Source of the DNA: a bacterium | GTDB taxonomy: Bacteria; Desulfobacterota; Binatia; HRBIN30; CADEER01 | Reading direction: 5' to 3' | DNA length: 64,000 nt | NCBI GenBank assembly: GCA_019637795.1 | Contig: JAHBUY010000002.1 | Coordinates: 310,001-374,000, forward strand | Shown here: positions 41,120-49,896 of the stretch, in pieces | How positions within the stretch are numbered: the first letter of the stretch is position 1 | How the letters are laid out: each line of letters begins with the position of its first letter | Position numbers and translations under genes: made by a program | The notes under the pieces: model-generated | Databases searched by the model: none | The model's input: only the letters and a program-made list of their open reading frames with translations | What the model was told of the DNA's origin: nothing

Positions 41120-42400
41120 CTCCAGCGGCTCGATCTGGAACTGCGGCGGCTCGCGCTCGATCAGATAGGCGAACTGGCGCGTGAGCTCGTCGCGATCCAT
41201 TCCGGCGGTGGCCGCGAACCGCTCCAGCTCGGCCGGATCGTCGAAGTCGTCGCGCCGCAGGCGGATCATGTAGCGGCGGGCGATCGCGTAGCGCGCGGAG
41301 TGGATGTCGACCAGGCGCACCCGGGTGCGGCCGGTGGTCGGATCGAGCAGGTTGGCGAAGGGGATCGGCACGAAGCTGCCGCCCTGCATCGACACCATCG
41401 CCGCGTGGCCGCCGGCGATCAGGAACTTCGCCGCGCAGTAGCCGAGGTCGCGGCAGTACTCCATGTCGTAGGGGATCGGATCGGCGCAGCGCAGCTCGTA
41501 ACCGATGTCCTTGGCGGCGATCTTGGTCTTGATCGTCGTCGACCGCAGCCGTTCCTGCACGGCGCGCTTGATGATCTCGCCGATGTTGATGTCGGCGATG
41601 CGGACGTGCCCGTGCTCGTCGCGCTCGACGCTCTCCAGCTCCGCCAGGTCCTCGGGGCGGATCCCCTCGACGACCCCCTCGGCGACCACCGCCACGCCGT
41701 GCTTCTGGCCGAGGCTGCGCCGCTTGATGATGGCGCCGACCAGCGTGTCGACGATCTCCTGCAGCCGGATGCCGTGGCTGCCGAACTCCTCCGGAATCAG
41801 CGTCAGCGTCGCCCCCGCCGCCTTGCCGATGCCGAGCGCCAGGTGCCCCGCCTTCCGGCCCATCGAGATGACGATGTACCAGTGCGAGGTGGTGTGGGCG
41901 TCGACCATCAGGTTCTTCACGATCTCGGCGCCGACATGGCGGGCGGTCTGGAAGCCGAAGGTGTCGATGCTCGGCGGCAGGTCGAGGTCGTTGTCGATGG
42001 TCTTCGGCACGTGCACGACCTTGAGCCGCCCGCGCGACTGCGCCTCCAGCCGCATCGCCGAGAAGGCGGTGTCGTCGCCGCCGATGGTGATGAGCTGCGA
42101 CACGCCCAGCGTCTGCAGCGTCTGCACCGTGGTCTCGAGCAGCGCCGGATCGGTGGTCGGGTTGGCGCGCGCGATGCCGATGCAGGAGCCGCCGCGGAAG
42201 TGGATGCGGCTGACCGAGTCGATGGTGAGCGGCCGCGCGTGGTCGGTGCGGCCGCGCATGAGGTGCTCGAAGCCGTCCTCGATGCCCAGCACCTCGACGC
42301 CCTCGAGCACCGAGCGGATGGTCGCCGCGCCGATGACGCTGTTGATGCCCGGCGCCGGGCCACCGCCGACCAGGATCGCCAACCGCTTTCGTTCGCTCAT
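41096..42400 (-). CDS. Phosphofructokinase, PPi-dependent type
   Basis: 434 residues from ATG 42400, eight bases behind GGAG. Motifs: LVGGGPAPGINSVIG, the substrate loop PKTIDNDLDLP, and GGDDTAFSA. ATP-dependent enzymes have GGDG at that place; Asp there, together with PKTIDND, marks the pyrophosphate-dependent (PFP) group. It converts fructose 6-phosphate and PPi to fructose 1,6-bisphosphate reversibly. A terminator is built into its 3' end, and a pair of inverted repeats lies upstream. Monocistronic. Confidence 0.88.
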   Translation of the reverse strand: MSERKRLAILVGGGPAPGINSVIGAATIRSVLEGVEVLGIEDGFEHLMRGRTDHARPLTIDSVSRIHFRGGSCIGIARANPTTDPALLETTVQTLQTLGVSQLITIGGDDTAFSAMRLEAQSRGRLKVVHVPKTIDNDLDLPPSIDTFGFQTARHVGAEIVKNLMVDAHTTSHWYIVISMGRKAGHLALGIGKAAGATLTLIPEEFGSHGIRLQEIVDTLVGAIIKRRSLGQKHGVAVVAEGVVEGIRPEDLAELESVERDEHGHVRIADINIGEIIKRAVQERLRSTTIKTKIAAKDIGYELRCADPIPYDMEYCRDLGYCAAKFLIAGGHAAMVSMQGGSFVPIPFANLLDPTTGRTRVRLVDIHSARYAIARRYMIRLRRDDFDDPAELERFAATAGMDRDELTRQFAYLIEREPPQFQIEPLETTGRPVV

Positions 42401-42545
42401 CGCATCCACTCCGGCTCGGGATGCCTGCCCAACGCACCCGGGTTGTGCTCCCTCTCTTCGCGTCGCGCCGCCACGCCGTCAAGCCGCCCCGCGGCGAGCC
42501 GCGCCGCGGCAGCGGCGCTCTCCACGGACGCCGCGCGACGCGCGA

Positions 42546-42568
42546 GCCCGGCTCATTCATGAGCTCGC
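42546..42568. promoter_or_regulatory. Inverted-repeat site 1 in the pfk/DOMON divergent region
   Basis: GCCCGGCTCATTCATGAGC... matches the reverse complement of 42700-42722 at 20 of 23 positions. It contains its own small dyad CTCAT-TC-ATGAG. It lies about 150 bases upstream of the phosphofructokinase start, where an operator for that gene could sit. Confidence 0.5.
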
Positions 42569-42699
42569 GTCGCGAGCGCGCCGAGCCGGCGCCAGATCCG
42601 GCCCGGCGCAGCGACGACCGACGCAGGCGGACTCGACCGTCCGTCGAGGCGGGCGGAGCGCGCGCGGCCGGCGATGGCTTGCGATCGGCGCGGGCGGTA

Positions 42700-42726
42700 G
42701 CGAATTCATGAATGATCCGGGCTAGA
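42700..42726. promoter_or_regulatory. Inverted-repeat site 2 with -10-like box
   Basis: GCGAATTCATGAATGATCCG... holds the 10-base palindrome ATTCATGAAT and is the inverse of site 1. GCTAGA (42721-42726) overlaps its right end and lies 9 bases before the DOMON start, so a bound protein would cover the promoter spacer. Confidence 0.5.
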
Positions 42727-42735
42727 AGGGCGGCG

Positions 42736-43266
42736 ATGATCCTGCAGCGCCTCGTGCCCCATCCCGACACGCCGTCCCCGGCGGTGCGCGAGCTGACCGT
42801 CGCGGTCGAGCCCGCCCGGGCCAGCGTCCGCCTCGCCTACACGCTGCGCGGCGACCTCGACGCCCTGGCGATTCCCGCCGCGACCACGCCGCGCCCCGCC
42901 GACGAGCTCTGGCGCCACACCTGCTTCGAGGCGTTCGCCGCCCCCGGCGAGGGCGAGCCGTACTACGAATTCAACTTCGCGCCGTCCGGCCAGTGGGCAG
43001 TGTACGGATTCGCGGCCTACCGCCAGCGCCGCGACGGCGCCACCCTGGCGCCGTCGACCGCCTGGGAGCGGGACGCGGATCGCCTGCTCCTCAACGCCGT
43101 GCTGCCGATGGCGCCGCCGCTCCGCCTCGGCCTCTCCGCCGTCATCGAGACCCGCGCCGGCGCCCACGCCTACTGGGCGCTGCGCCACCCGGGCCCGCGC
43201 CCCGACTTCCACCACGCCGGCAGCTTCGCGCTCCACCTGCCCGCGGGCGAGGACCCGCGATGCTGA
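42736..43266 (+). CDS. DOMON-like domain protein
   Basis: 176 residues from ATG 42736, with AGAAGGG just upstream. Beta-sandwich pattern with ELWRHTCFEAFAAPGEGEPYYEFNFAPSGQWAVYGF, found in DOMON-like/CBM9-like proteins. No signal peptide, so apparently cytoplasmic. It overlaps the next gene by seven bases, tying it to the NamZ-like protein. Possible sugar or haem binding, not shown. Confidence 0.75.
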   Translation: MILQRLVPHPDTPSPAVRELTVAVEPARASVRLAYTLRGDLDALAIPAATTPRPADELWRHTCFEAFAAPGEGEPYYEFNFAPSGQWAVYGFAAYRQRRDGATLAPSTAWERDADRLLLNAVLPMAPPLRLGLSAVIETRAGAHAYWALRHPGPRPDFHHAGSFALHLPAGEDPRC

Positions 43267-44465
43267 CCGGCCTCGACCGCCTGCTCGCCGAGCCGGCGCT
43301 GCGCGCGCCCCTCGCCGGCCGGCGCGTCGCCCTGCTGGCGCATCCGGCGTCGGTCACCGCCGATCTGACGCACGCCCTCGACGCTCTCGCCGCCTGCGGC
43401 GACCTGCGCCTCAGCGCCGCGTTCGGACCGCAGCACGGCCTGCGCGGCGACAAGCAGGACAACATGGTCGAGTCGCCGGACTTCACCGATCCGCGCCACG
43501 GCATCCCGGTGTTCAGCCTCTACGGCGACGTGCGCCGGCCGACGGCGGCGATGATGGCGACGTTCGACGTGCTGCTGGTCGACCTGCAGGACGTCGGCAC
43601 CCGCATCTACACCTTCGTCACCACGCTGCGCTACGTGCTCGAGGAGGCCGCGGCGCGCGGCAAGGCGGTCTGGGTGCTCGACCGCCCGAACCCGATCGGC
43701 CGCCCGGTCGAGGGTCCGCTGCTGCGCCCGGGCTGGGAGAGCTTCGTCGGCGCCGGTCCGCTGCCGATGCGCCACGGGCTGACCCTCGGCGAGTTGGCGC
43801 GCTGGTTCGTCCGCCACCTCGCCCTCGATCTCGACTGCGCCGTGGTCGAGATGCGCGGCTGGGATCCCGCCGCGCCGCCCGGCTGGGGCTGGCCGCTCGG
43901 CGAGCGCGCCTGGGTGAACCCGAGCCCGAACGCCGCGACGCTCGGGATGGCCCGCGCCTATCCGGGGACGGTGATGCTCGAGGGCACGACGCTGAGCGAG
44001 GGGCGCGGCACCACCCACCCGCTGGAGCTGTTCGGCGCCCCCGACCTCGACCCCGAGGCGCTGCTCGCCCGCATGGCCGCGCTCGCGCCCGCCTGGCTCG
44101 CCGGCTGCCGCCTGCGCCCGTGCTGGTTCGACCCCACCTTCCACAAGCACGCCGGCCACCTCTGCGCCGGCGTCCAGATCCACGTCGAGGACGGCGCCTA
44201 CGCCCACGACGCCTTCCGCCCCTGGCGCCTGGTCGCCCTCGCCTGCAAGGCGCTGCGGGCGCTGCGCCCGGACTACCCGCTGTGGCGCGATTTCGCCTAC
44301 GAGTACGAGCACGAGCGCCTGGCCATCGACCTGATCAACGGCGGTCCGCTGCTGCGCGAGTGGGTCGACGACCCCGCCGCCACCCCGCAGGACCTCGATG
44401 CCCTCGCCGCCGCCGACGAGATCGCCTGGGCGGCGGAACGCGACGACGTCCTGCTGTATCGCTGA
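43260..44465 (+). CDS. namZ: DUF1343 protein, NamZ-like exo-N-acetylmuramidase
   Basis: 401 residues from ATG 43260, inside the last codons of the DOMON gene. Family motifs: VALLAHPASVT, FGPQHGLRG, LLVDLQDVGTRIYTF, LDRPNPIGR, NPSPNAATL and EGTTLSEGRGTTHPLELFGAP. The family (GH171) releases MurNAc from muropeptides in peptidoglycan recycling. Unlike secreted NamZ this protein has no signal peptide, so it would act inside the cell, or export is by another route. Coupled to the DOMON-like protein, which may help bind glycans. Confidence 0.85.
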   Translation: MLTGLDRLLAEPALRAPLAGRRVALLAHPASVTADLTHALDALAACGDLRLSAAFGPQHGLRGDKQDNMVESPDFTDPRHGIPVFSLYGDVRRPTAAMMATFDVLLVDLQDVGTRIYTFVTTLRYVLEEAAARGKAVWVLDRPNPIGRPVEGPLLRPGWESFVGAGPLPMRHGLTLGELARWFVRHLALDLDCAVVEMRGWDPAAPPGWGWPLGERAWVNPSPNAATLGMARAYPGTVMLEGTTLSEGRGTTHPLELFGAPDLDPEALLARMAALAPAWLAGCRLRPCWFDPTFHKHAGHLCAGVQIHVEDGAYAHDAFRPWRLVALACKALRALRPDYPLWRDFAYEYEHERLAIDLINGGPLLREWVDDPAATPQDLDALAAADEIAWAAERDDVLLYR

Positions 44466-44477
44466 CGCGCGCCGGCG

Positions 44478-45638
44478 CTACGCCGCGCGCGGCCAACGAC
44501 CGTCGCGGCCGCCGACGTAGCGCGCGGCCGGGCGGATCAGCCGGTTGGCCTCCATCTGCTCGAGGATGTGCGCCGTCCAGCCGCCGACGCGGGCGAGCGC
44601 GAAGGTCGGCGTGAACAGCTCCGCCGGCAGCCCCACGCCGTGCAGCAGCAGCGCGGTGTAGAACTCGACGTTGGTGTCCAGCCGGCGCCGCGGTTTCAGC
44701 TCGCGCAGCACGCGCAGCGTCGCCGCCTCGACGATCCGCGCGTCGGCGATCAACGTCCCGTCGCCGCCGCGCGCGCCGAGCGCCAGCGCCGCGGCCCCGA
44801 GCACGTCGGCGCGCGGGTCGCGAACGCGATAGACGCGATGCCCGAATCCCATCATGCGAGCCCCGGCGCCCACCTCGCGGCGAACGTACGCGTCCGTCTC
44901 CGCCTCCAACGTGCGGCCGGAACGCGCCGCCGCAGCGCGCAGCGCGAACACCATGTCCAGCGCCGGTCCCGGCGCGCCGCCGTGCAGCGGACCCTTCAGC
45001 GCCCCGATCGCCCCGACCACCGCCGAGCACGGGTCGGACTGGGTGCTGGCGATCACCCGGGCGGTGAAGGTGGAGGCGTTCATGCCGTGGTCGACCACCG
45101 TGTTGCAGTAGGTCTCCAACGCCCGCACCACCGCCGGATCCGCCTCGCGGCCGTCGAGCAGCCAGAGGAAGTGCGCGACGTGGCCGAGATCGCGCCGCGG
45201 CGCCGGCAGCCCGCGCCCGGCCCGCTCGCGCCAGTACGTCGCGATCACGGTCGGCATCGCCGCCACCAGAGTGATGGCGTCGTCGAGCGCCGCCGCCCGA
45301 TCGCCGCCGCCGCGCGCCCCGAGGCTGAGGCTCGCGACCCCCATGCGCAGCGCGTCCATCGCCGGCACCGCCCGCCGCGCCGCGTCGCGCAGCAGCGCCC
45401 GCGTCGCCGCGGGCAGCCCCCGCCGCGCCGCCAACGCCTCGGCCAGCGCCGTCCGCTCCGCCGGGCTCGGCAAGCGCCCGTGCCACAGCAGGGACAGCAC
45501 CTCCTCGAAGTGGGCGTGCGGCGCCAGCTCCTCGACCGGGTAGCCGCCGATGATCAACCGACCGCGCTCGCCGTCCACCTCGCTCAAGCGCGTCGCCGCC
45601 ACCACCACGCCCTCCAGTCCCGCTGCGATGTCGTCCAT
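44478..45638 (-). CDS. Citrate synthase family protein
   Basis: 386 residues from ATG 45638 behind GGGAGGG. Catalytic His residues lie in GPLHGGAPGPAL and MGFGHRVYRV; the third position reads RLDTNVEFYTALLL, with Glu where classical citrate synthases have Asp (NVDF). I recall NVEF in some short citrate/methylcitrate synthases, so it is probably active. It condenses acetyl- or propionyl-CoA with oxaloacetate. Divergent from a helix-turn-helix-citrate synthase fusion across an AT-rich region with three palindromes. Confidence 0.88.
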   Translation of the reverse strand: MDDIAAGLEGVVVAATRLSEVDGERGRLIIGGYPVEELAPHAHFEEVLSLLWHGRLPSPAERTALAEALAARRGLPAATRALLRDAARRAVPAMDALRMGVASLSLGARGGGDRAAALDDAITLVAAMPTVIATYWRERAGRGLPAPRRDLGHVAHFLWLLDGREADPAVVRALETYCNTVVDHGMNASTFTARVIASTQSDPCSAVVGAIGALKGPLHGGAPGPALDMVFALRAAAARSGRTLEAETDAYVRREVGAGARMMGFGHRVYRVRDPRADVLGAAALALGARGGDGTLIADARIVEAATLRVLRELKPRRRLDTNVEFYTALLLHGVGLPAELFTPTFALARVGGWTAHILEQMEANRLIRPAARYVGGRDGRWPRAA

Positions 45639-45681
45639 GATCCGCCCTCCCGGCGCCACTGCGGCGCGCCACCGGATGCTC

Positions 45682-45739
45682 ATCAATTGATTCTGTGCTG
45701 TCAATCTTGATTGGTAATTACATGATTGACTGCTCAATC
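45682..45739. promoter_or_regulatory. Triple palindrome between the two citrate synthase genes
   Basis: Three dyads share the half-site CAAT: ATCAATTGAT (45682-45691), CAATC-TT-GATTG (45702-45713) and GATTGA-CTGC-TCAATC (45724-45739), all perfect. The block is strikingly AT-rich in this genome, and lies 43 bases from one start codon and 22 from the other. It probably holds both promoters and the binding sites of the HTH domain of the neighbouring fusion. Confidence 0.65.
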
Positions 45740-45761
45740 AATGTAGTGATACCGGGCGCGC

Positions 45762-46973
45762 ATGCCGACCTATCTCAGCGCGCGCGAGGCCGCGGCGGAG
45801 CTCGGCGTCAGCCTGGCGACCCTGTACGCGTACGTGAGCCGCGGGCAGATCCGCTCCGAGCGCGAGGGCGCGGCGCGCCAGCGGCGGTATCTCGCCGAGG
45901 ACGTCTGGCTGCTGAACGCGCACAAGCGCGGCCGGCGCGATCCGGCGCGGGCGGCGCGGGAGGCGCTGCACTGGGGCATGCCGGTGCTGGAGTCGCGTCT
46001 CTCGGTGATCCACGGCGGGCGTCTGTACTACGCCGGCCATGACGCGGTGGAGCTGGCGGCGCGGGCGACCATCGAGCAGGTGGCGGCGCTGCTGTGGTCG
46101 GGCGACGTCGACTCGCCGCTGCCGGCGGAGCCGATCGCCAGCGACGCCGTCGAGTGGCGCAGCGCCGCGGCCCTGGCGCGGCGGGTGGCGCCGCTCGACG
46201 GCCTGCAGCTCTTCCTGCCGCTGGCGGCGGCGCGCGACCCGCACGCCTTCGACCTGCGGCCGCTGGCGGTGCAGCGCGCCGGCGGCCGCATCCTGCGCGT
46301 CCTCGCGGCGGCGGCGGCGGGAACGCGGCCGACGACGGAGCCGGTGGCGCGCCTGCTGCAACGGCGCTGGGCGCCGCGCGATCCCGGCGCGGCGCGCCTG
46401 CTCGACGCGGCCCTGGCGCTGTACGCCGACAACGGCCTCAATCCGTCGAGCTTCACCGCCCGCTGCGTCGCCTCGGCCGGGTCGACGCCCTACGCCGTGG
46501 TGACCGCCGGCCTGGCGGCGCTGCAGGGCGTCAAGCACGGCGGCGCCTGCGAGCGCGCCGCCGGGCTGCTCGACGAGGTGCGCGACGCGCGCGGCGCGGC
46601 GGCGACGCTGGCGGCGCGGCTGCGCCGCGGCGAGGCGGTGCCCGGCTTCGGCCACCCGCAGTATCCCGACGGCGATCCGCGCGCCGCGCACCTGCTGGAA
46701 CGGCTGGCGGCGCACCGGCCGTCGTCGCCCGAGGTGGCGCGGGCGCGGGCGCTGGTCGACGCCGTCGGCGCGGCGATGAACGAGCGGCCGACCATCGACT
46801 TCGCGGTCGTCGCCCTCTGCCGCACCCTCGGGCTGCCGCCCGGCGCGCCGCTGTGGCTGCTCGGCGTGGCGCGGGTCGTCGGCTGGATCGCGCACGGCCT
46901 CGAGCAGTACCAGGAGGGCCGCGCCATCCGGCCGCGCGCCCGCTACGCCGGCGCGCTGCCGGCCGCGGAGTGA
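45762..46973 (+). CDS. Helix-turn-helix-citrate synthase fusion
   Basis: 403 residues. Residues 1-55 are an excisionase/MerR-like DNA-binding domain: YLSAREAAAELGVSLATLYAYVSRGQIRSE...RRYLAEDV. A citrate synthase domain follows with all three catalytic positions present: QGVKHGGACE, VPGFGHPQYP and PTIDFAVVAL. Such fusions are known in proteobacteria, but their role is unsettled. Given the divergent citrate synthase gene and triple palindrome, I infer a regulator that senses acetyl-CoA, oxaloacetate or citrate through its enzyme-like domain. Confidence 0.85.
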   Translation: MPTYLSAREAAAELGVSLATLYAYVSRGQIRSEREGAARQRRYLAEDVWLLNAHKRGRRDPARAAREALHWGMPVLESRLSVIHGGRLYYAGHDAVELAARATIEQVAALLWSGDVDSPLPAEPIASDAVEWRSAAALARRVAPLDGLQLFLPLAAARDPHAFDLRPLAVQRAGGRILRVLAAAAAGTRPTTEPVARLLQRRWAPRDPGAARLLDAALALYADNGLNPSSFTARCVASAGSTPYAVVTAGLAALQGVKHGGACERAAGLLDEVRDARGAAATLAARLRRGEAVPGFGHPQYPDGDPRAAHLLERLAAHRPSSPEVARARALVDAVGAAMNERPTIDFAVVALCRTLGLPPGAPLWLLGVARVVGWIAHGLEQYQEGRAIRPRARYAGALPAAE

Positions 46974-47011
46974 GTCCGAGCGCGGGCGGCGCCGGAGGGA
47001 GCGTGCGATCG

Positions 47012-47344
47012 ATGGGCAAGCGCCTGCTGCTGGTCGTCGCCGGCGCGCTGGCGGCGTCGTGCGGGACCTTCCGCAACTTCTACAACGACACCGACATCCC
47101 GGACCTGCCGTATCGGCAGCCGTACGGCGGCGTGCGCATCGACGTCATCCTCGGCGTCGACATGTACGACGACGAGCGCTGCGGTTCCGGCCGCTGGCCG
47201 GCCTGCGTCCTGCAGCGCGTGTTCGTCGGCCCCTATCTCCTGACGATCGATCTCGCCGCCTCCGCGCTGACCGACACTCTGACCTTGCCCGCGACGTCGT
47301 CCGCTCCGGAGGCACCCCGCGAATCGCCCCGGCCAGCGGATTAG
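47012..47344 (+). CDS. YceK/YidQ-like lipoprotein
   Basis: 110 residues from ATG 47012; GTG 47003 is closer to the GGAGGG and is possible. Signal with lipobox LAASC. The family pattern is CGT..., PYGGVRIDVILGVDM, CVLQRVFVGPYLLTIDLAASALTDTLTLP. YceK-like lipoproteins influence outer-membrane assembly in enterobacteria; exact role unknown. It follows the HTH-citrate synthase gene by 38 bases. Confidence 0.75.
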   Translation: MGKRLLLVVAGALAASCGTFRNFYNDTDIPDLPYRQPYGGVRIDVILGVDMYDDERCGSGRWPACVLQRVFVGPYLLTIDLAASALTDTLTLPATSSAPEAPRESPRPAD

Positions 47345-47411
47345 CGAGGCGCCGCCGCTTGGCCGGCCGCGCGCTTCCCCATCGCCGCTCGTCTGTGGTG
47401 AGGTGGGGCGC

Positions 47412-48497
47412 ATGAGCGACGCCCTCGACTTCGTGGTCAATCGTTCCGACCTGCGCCAGTGCGCCGTCGAGCCCGGCCGCGTCGCCGGCGATACCGCGCT
47501 CGCGACCGGGCAGATCCTGCTGCGCATCGACCGCTTCGCGTTCACCGCCAACAACGTCACCTACGGCGCGGTCGGCGACATGATCGGCTACTGGGACTTC
47601 TTCCCGGCGCGCGCGGGCTGGGGTCGGATCCCGGTGTGGGGCTTCGCCGATGTGCTGGCGTCGCGCCACGACGCGGTGGCGAGCGGCGAGCGCCTCTACG
47701 GCTACCTGCCGATGTCGACCCACGTCCTGCTGGCGCCCGACCAGGCGACCGCCGCGACGTTCGTCGATGCCGCGCCGCACCGCGCCGCGCTGCCGCCGAT
47801 CTACAACCAGTACACCCGCTGCGCCGCCGACCCGCTCCACTCCGGCGATCGCGAGCCGTACATCGCCCTCTTCCGCCCCCTGTTCGCGACGGCGTTCCTG
47901 CTCGACGACTTCCTCGCCGGCGAGAACGCCTTCGGCGCCCGCCAGGTCGTGCTCAGCAGCGCCTCGTCGAAAACGGCCCTGGGGCTCGCCTGCCTGCTGC
48001 GGACGCGCGGCGGCGCGCGGGTGATCGGCCTCACCGCGCCCGCCAACGCCGCCTTCGTGGACGAGACCGGATACTACGACCGCGTCGTCCCCTACGACGC
48101 GGTGGAGACGCTGCCGGCGGCGCCGACGGTGTTCGTCGACTTCGCCGGCGACGGCGCGGTGCGGGAGCGCGTCCATCGCCACCTCGGCGACCGCCTCCGC
48201 CGCAGCGCCCAGGTCGGGGTCACCCACTGGGAGCGGATCGCCGCGCCGGCCGCGCTCCCCGGTCCGGCGCCGGCCTTCTTCTTCGCGCCGACCCACTTGC
48301 AGCGGCGCCTGCAGGAGTGGGGCCCGGCGCCGTTCCAGCGCCGCCTCGACGCGGCCCTGCAGCGTTTCCTGACGGCCAGCGCCTGGCTGCGCATCGTCGA
48401 GCACCGCGGCCCGGCCGCCGTCGAGCGCCTCTACCGCGCCATGGTCGACGGCCGCGTCGACCCCGCCGCCGGCCATATCTGCACCCTGTCGCCCTGA
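47412..48497 (+). CDS. DUF2855 family protein
   Basis: 361 residues from ATG 47412 behind GAGGTGGGG. Layout resembles a medium-chain dehydrogenase stripped of motifs: LLRIDRFAFTANNVTYGAVGDMIGYWDFFPA, VLLSSASSKTALGLA (in place of a NAD-binding GxGxxG) and VFVDFAGD. DUF2855 proteins are common in environmental bacteria; function unknown. The stop is followed by a GC-rich hairpin. Confidence 0.85.
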   Translation: MSDALDFVVNRSDLRQCAVEPGRVAGDTALATGQILLRIDRFAFTANNVTYGAVGDMIGYWDFFPARAGWGRIPVWGFADVLASRHDAVASGERLYGYLPMSTHVLLAPDQATAATFVDAAPHRAALPPIYNQYTRCAADPLHSGDREPYIALFRPLFATAFLLDDFLAGENAFGARQVVLSSASSKTALGLACLLRTRGGARVIGLTAPANAAFVDETGYYDRVVPYDAVETLPAAPTVFVDFAGDGAVRERVHRHLGDRLRRSAQVGVTHWERIAAPAALPGPAPAFFFAPTHLQRRLQEWGPAPFQRRLDAALQRFLTASAWLRIVEHRGPAAVERLYRAMVDGRVDPAAGHICTLSP

Positions 48498-48499
48498 CG

Positions 48500-48546
48500 C
48501 CCGGGCGCCGCCCGGGGGGCCGGCGCCGCCGCGTTCGGCGCCCGGG
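48500..48546. terminator. Hairpin between convergent DUF2855 and adaptor genes
   Basis: Perfect 11-bp arms CCCGGGCGCCG / CGGCGCCCGGG with a 25-base GC-rich loop, starting 3 bases after the stop. No U-tract. Confidence 0.5.
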
Positions 48547-48576
48547 GATGCGGTGGAGACGCGCTGCTGGCGCGGC

Positions 48577-49779
48577 TCAGAGCGGCGCCACCCGCACGCC
48601 GTCGGCGACCTGATCGCTCGGGTGGAGCACGACGGCGTCGCCGAGCGCCAGGCCGTCGAGGAGCTCGGTCTGCTGCGCGGTGGCGCGCCCGACCTCGACC
48701 CGGCGCAGCGCGGCGCGGCCGTTCGCCACCGCGAACACGTGCCAGGCGTCCTGGCGGCGGAAGAGCGCGCTCGACGGCACCAGCAGCACGTCGTCGGCCT
48801 CGGCGACGACGATGCGCGCCTCGATGCGATAGCCGTCGCCGAGCCCGCCGCTGTCGGCCGTGAAATCGCCGATGACGTTCACCCGCTGCTCCTCGACGCC
48901 GAGCGCCGACACCTTGGTGAAGCCCGACGGCTCGACCCGGCGCACCTGCGCCGCCAGCGGCGTCGGGCCGCCCCACTCCTCGACCAGCATCGCCGCCCCC
49001 GGCCGCACCTTGACCGCGTCGGTCGACAGCAGATCGACGACGATCTCCAGATCGCTCGGATCGCCGATCTCGACCAGCGGCTCGCCGGCGGCGACCACCC
49101 GCTCGCTCTTCTGCGGCACGCGCAGGACGCGGCCGGTCACCGGCGCCCGCAGCTCGATGCAGCCCGGCTCGCCGGATTCGCAGGCGGCGACCATCGCCTG
49201 GTTGCCGTCCGCGCCCGGCGCCATCAGCGCCGCCTTCGCCGCCTCGAGGTTGAAGGCGGCGGCGCGCTCCGCGAACTGCGATGCCTCGAGCTCCTTGTGG
49301 CGCAGCGTTTCGTCGAGCTCGGCCCGCTCCTGTTCCTCCTTGCCGATGGTGCCCGACCTGCCGAGCTGGCGGGCGCGGTTGGCGCTGCGCTGCGCCTGCG
49401 CGAACGCCGCCTCGGCGTTCTCCACCTGGGCGCTGGTCTCGCGCAGCGCCGCCTGCGCCGCCTCGAGGCGGGCCAGCGCCTCGGCGCGGGTGCGCGGGTC
49501 GAGCGGCACCGGGTGCATGCGCGCCACCACCGTCCCCTGCTGCACCGGGTCGCCGGGCTCGAGCGTCAGGCGCGCCAGGCGGCCGGCGATCGGCGCCGCG
49601 ACCACGAAGCGATCGCGGACCCGCGTCTCGCCCTCCTCGTCCACGGTCACCACCAGCCGGCCCCGCTCCACGTGCCCGACCTCGACCCGTACCGGCGCCG
49701 GCCGGAACACCAGCCACACCAGCACCGCCGCCAGCGCCAGCCCCGCGCCCGCGGCGGCGCGCCGTCTCCATGCCTGCAT
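48577..49779 (-). CDS. HlyD/MacA-type periplasmic adaptor of an ABC exporter
   Basis: 400 residues. One N-terminal membrane helix (GLALAAVLVWLVF), then the lipoyl/barrel halves (VVAAPIAGRLARLTLEPGDPV and ELRAPVTGRVLRVPQKSE) around a helical hairpin of about 110 residues rich in Ala/Glu/Gln. It links the inner-membrane ABC pump to an outer-membrane channel. It lies 117 bases downstream of the permease gene, with a hairpin in the gap. Confidence 0.9.
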   Translation of the reverse strand: MQAWRRRAAAGAGLALAAVLVWLVFRPAPVRVEVGHVERGRLVVTVDEEGETRVRDRFVVAAPIAGRLARLTLEPGDPVQQGTVVARMHPVPLDPRTRAEALARLEAAQAALRETSAQVENAEAAFAQAQRSANRARQLGRSGTIGKEEQERAELDETLRHKELEASQFAERAAAFNLEAAKAALMAPGADGNQAMVAACESGEPGCIELRAPVTGRVLRVPQKSERVVAAGEPLVEIGDPSDLEIVVDLLSTDAVKVRPGAAMLVEEWGGPTPLAAQVRRVEPSGFTKVSALGVEEQRVNVIGDFTADSGGLGDGYRIEARIVVAEADDVLLVPSSALFRRQDAWHVFAVANGRAALRRVEVGRATAQQTELLDGLALGDAVVLHPSDQVADGVRVAPL

Positions 49780-49807
49780 CCGATCACCAGCTCCAGGGGG
49801 AATCGCG

Positions 49808-49875
49808 CGCGGAGACGCCGAGCGACGGCCCGGGCTCCGACGCCCCAGCGCGCGCCGGGCCGCCGCGTCTCCGCG
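49808..49875. repeat. Inverted repeat between the permease and adaptor genes
   Basis: CGCGGAGACGC (49808-49818) pairs perfectly with GCGTCTCCGCG (49865-49875); the adjacent GGCCCGGG/CCGGGCC adds to the stem. The CGGAGAC core recalls the repeat family at 17701-17886. It may trim expression of the adaptor relative to the permease. Confidence 0.4.
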
Positions 49876-49896
49876 TGCATCCTTTGGCGGTCATGC

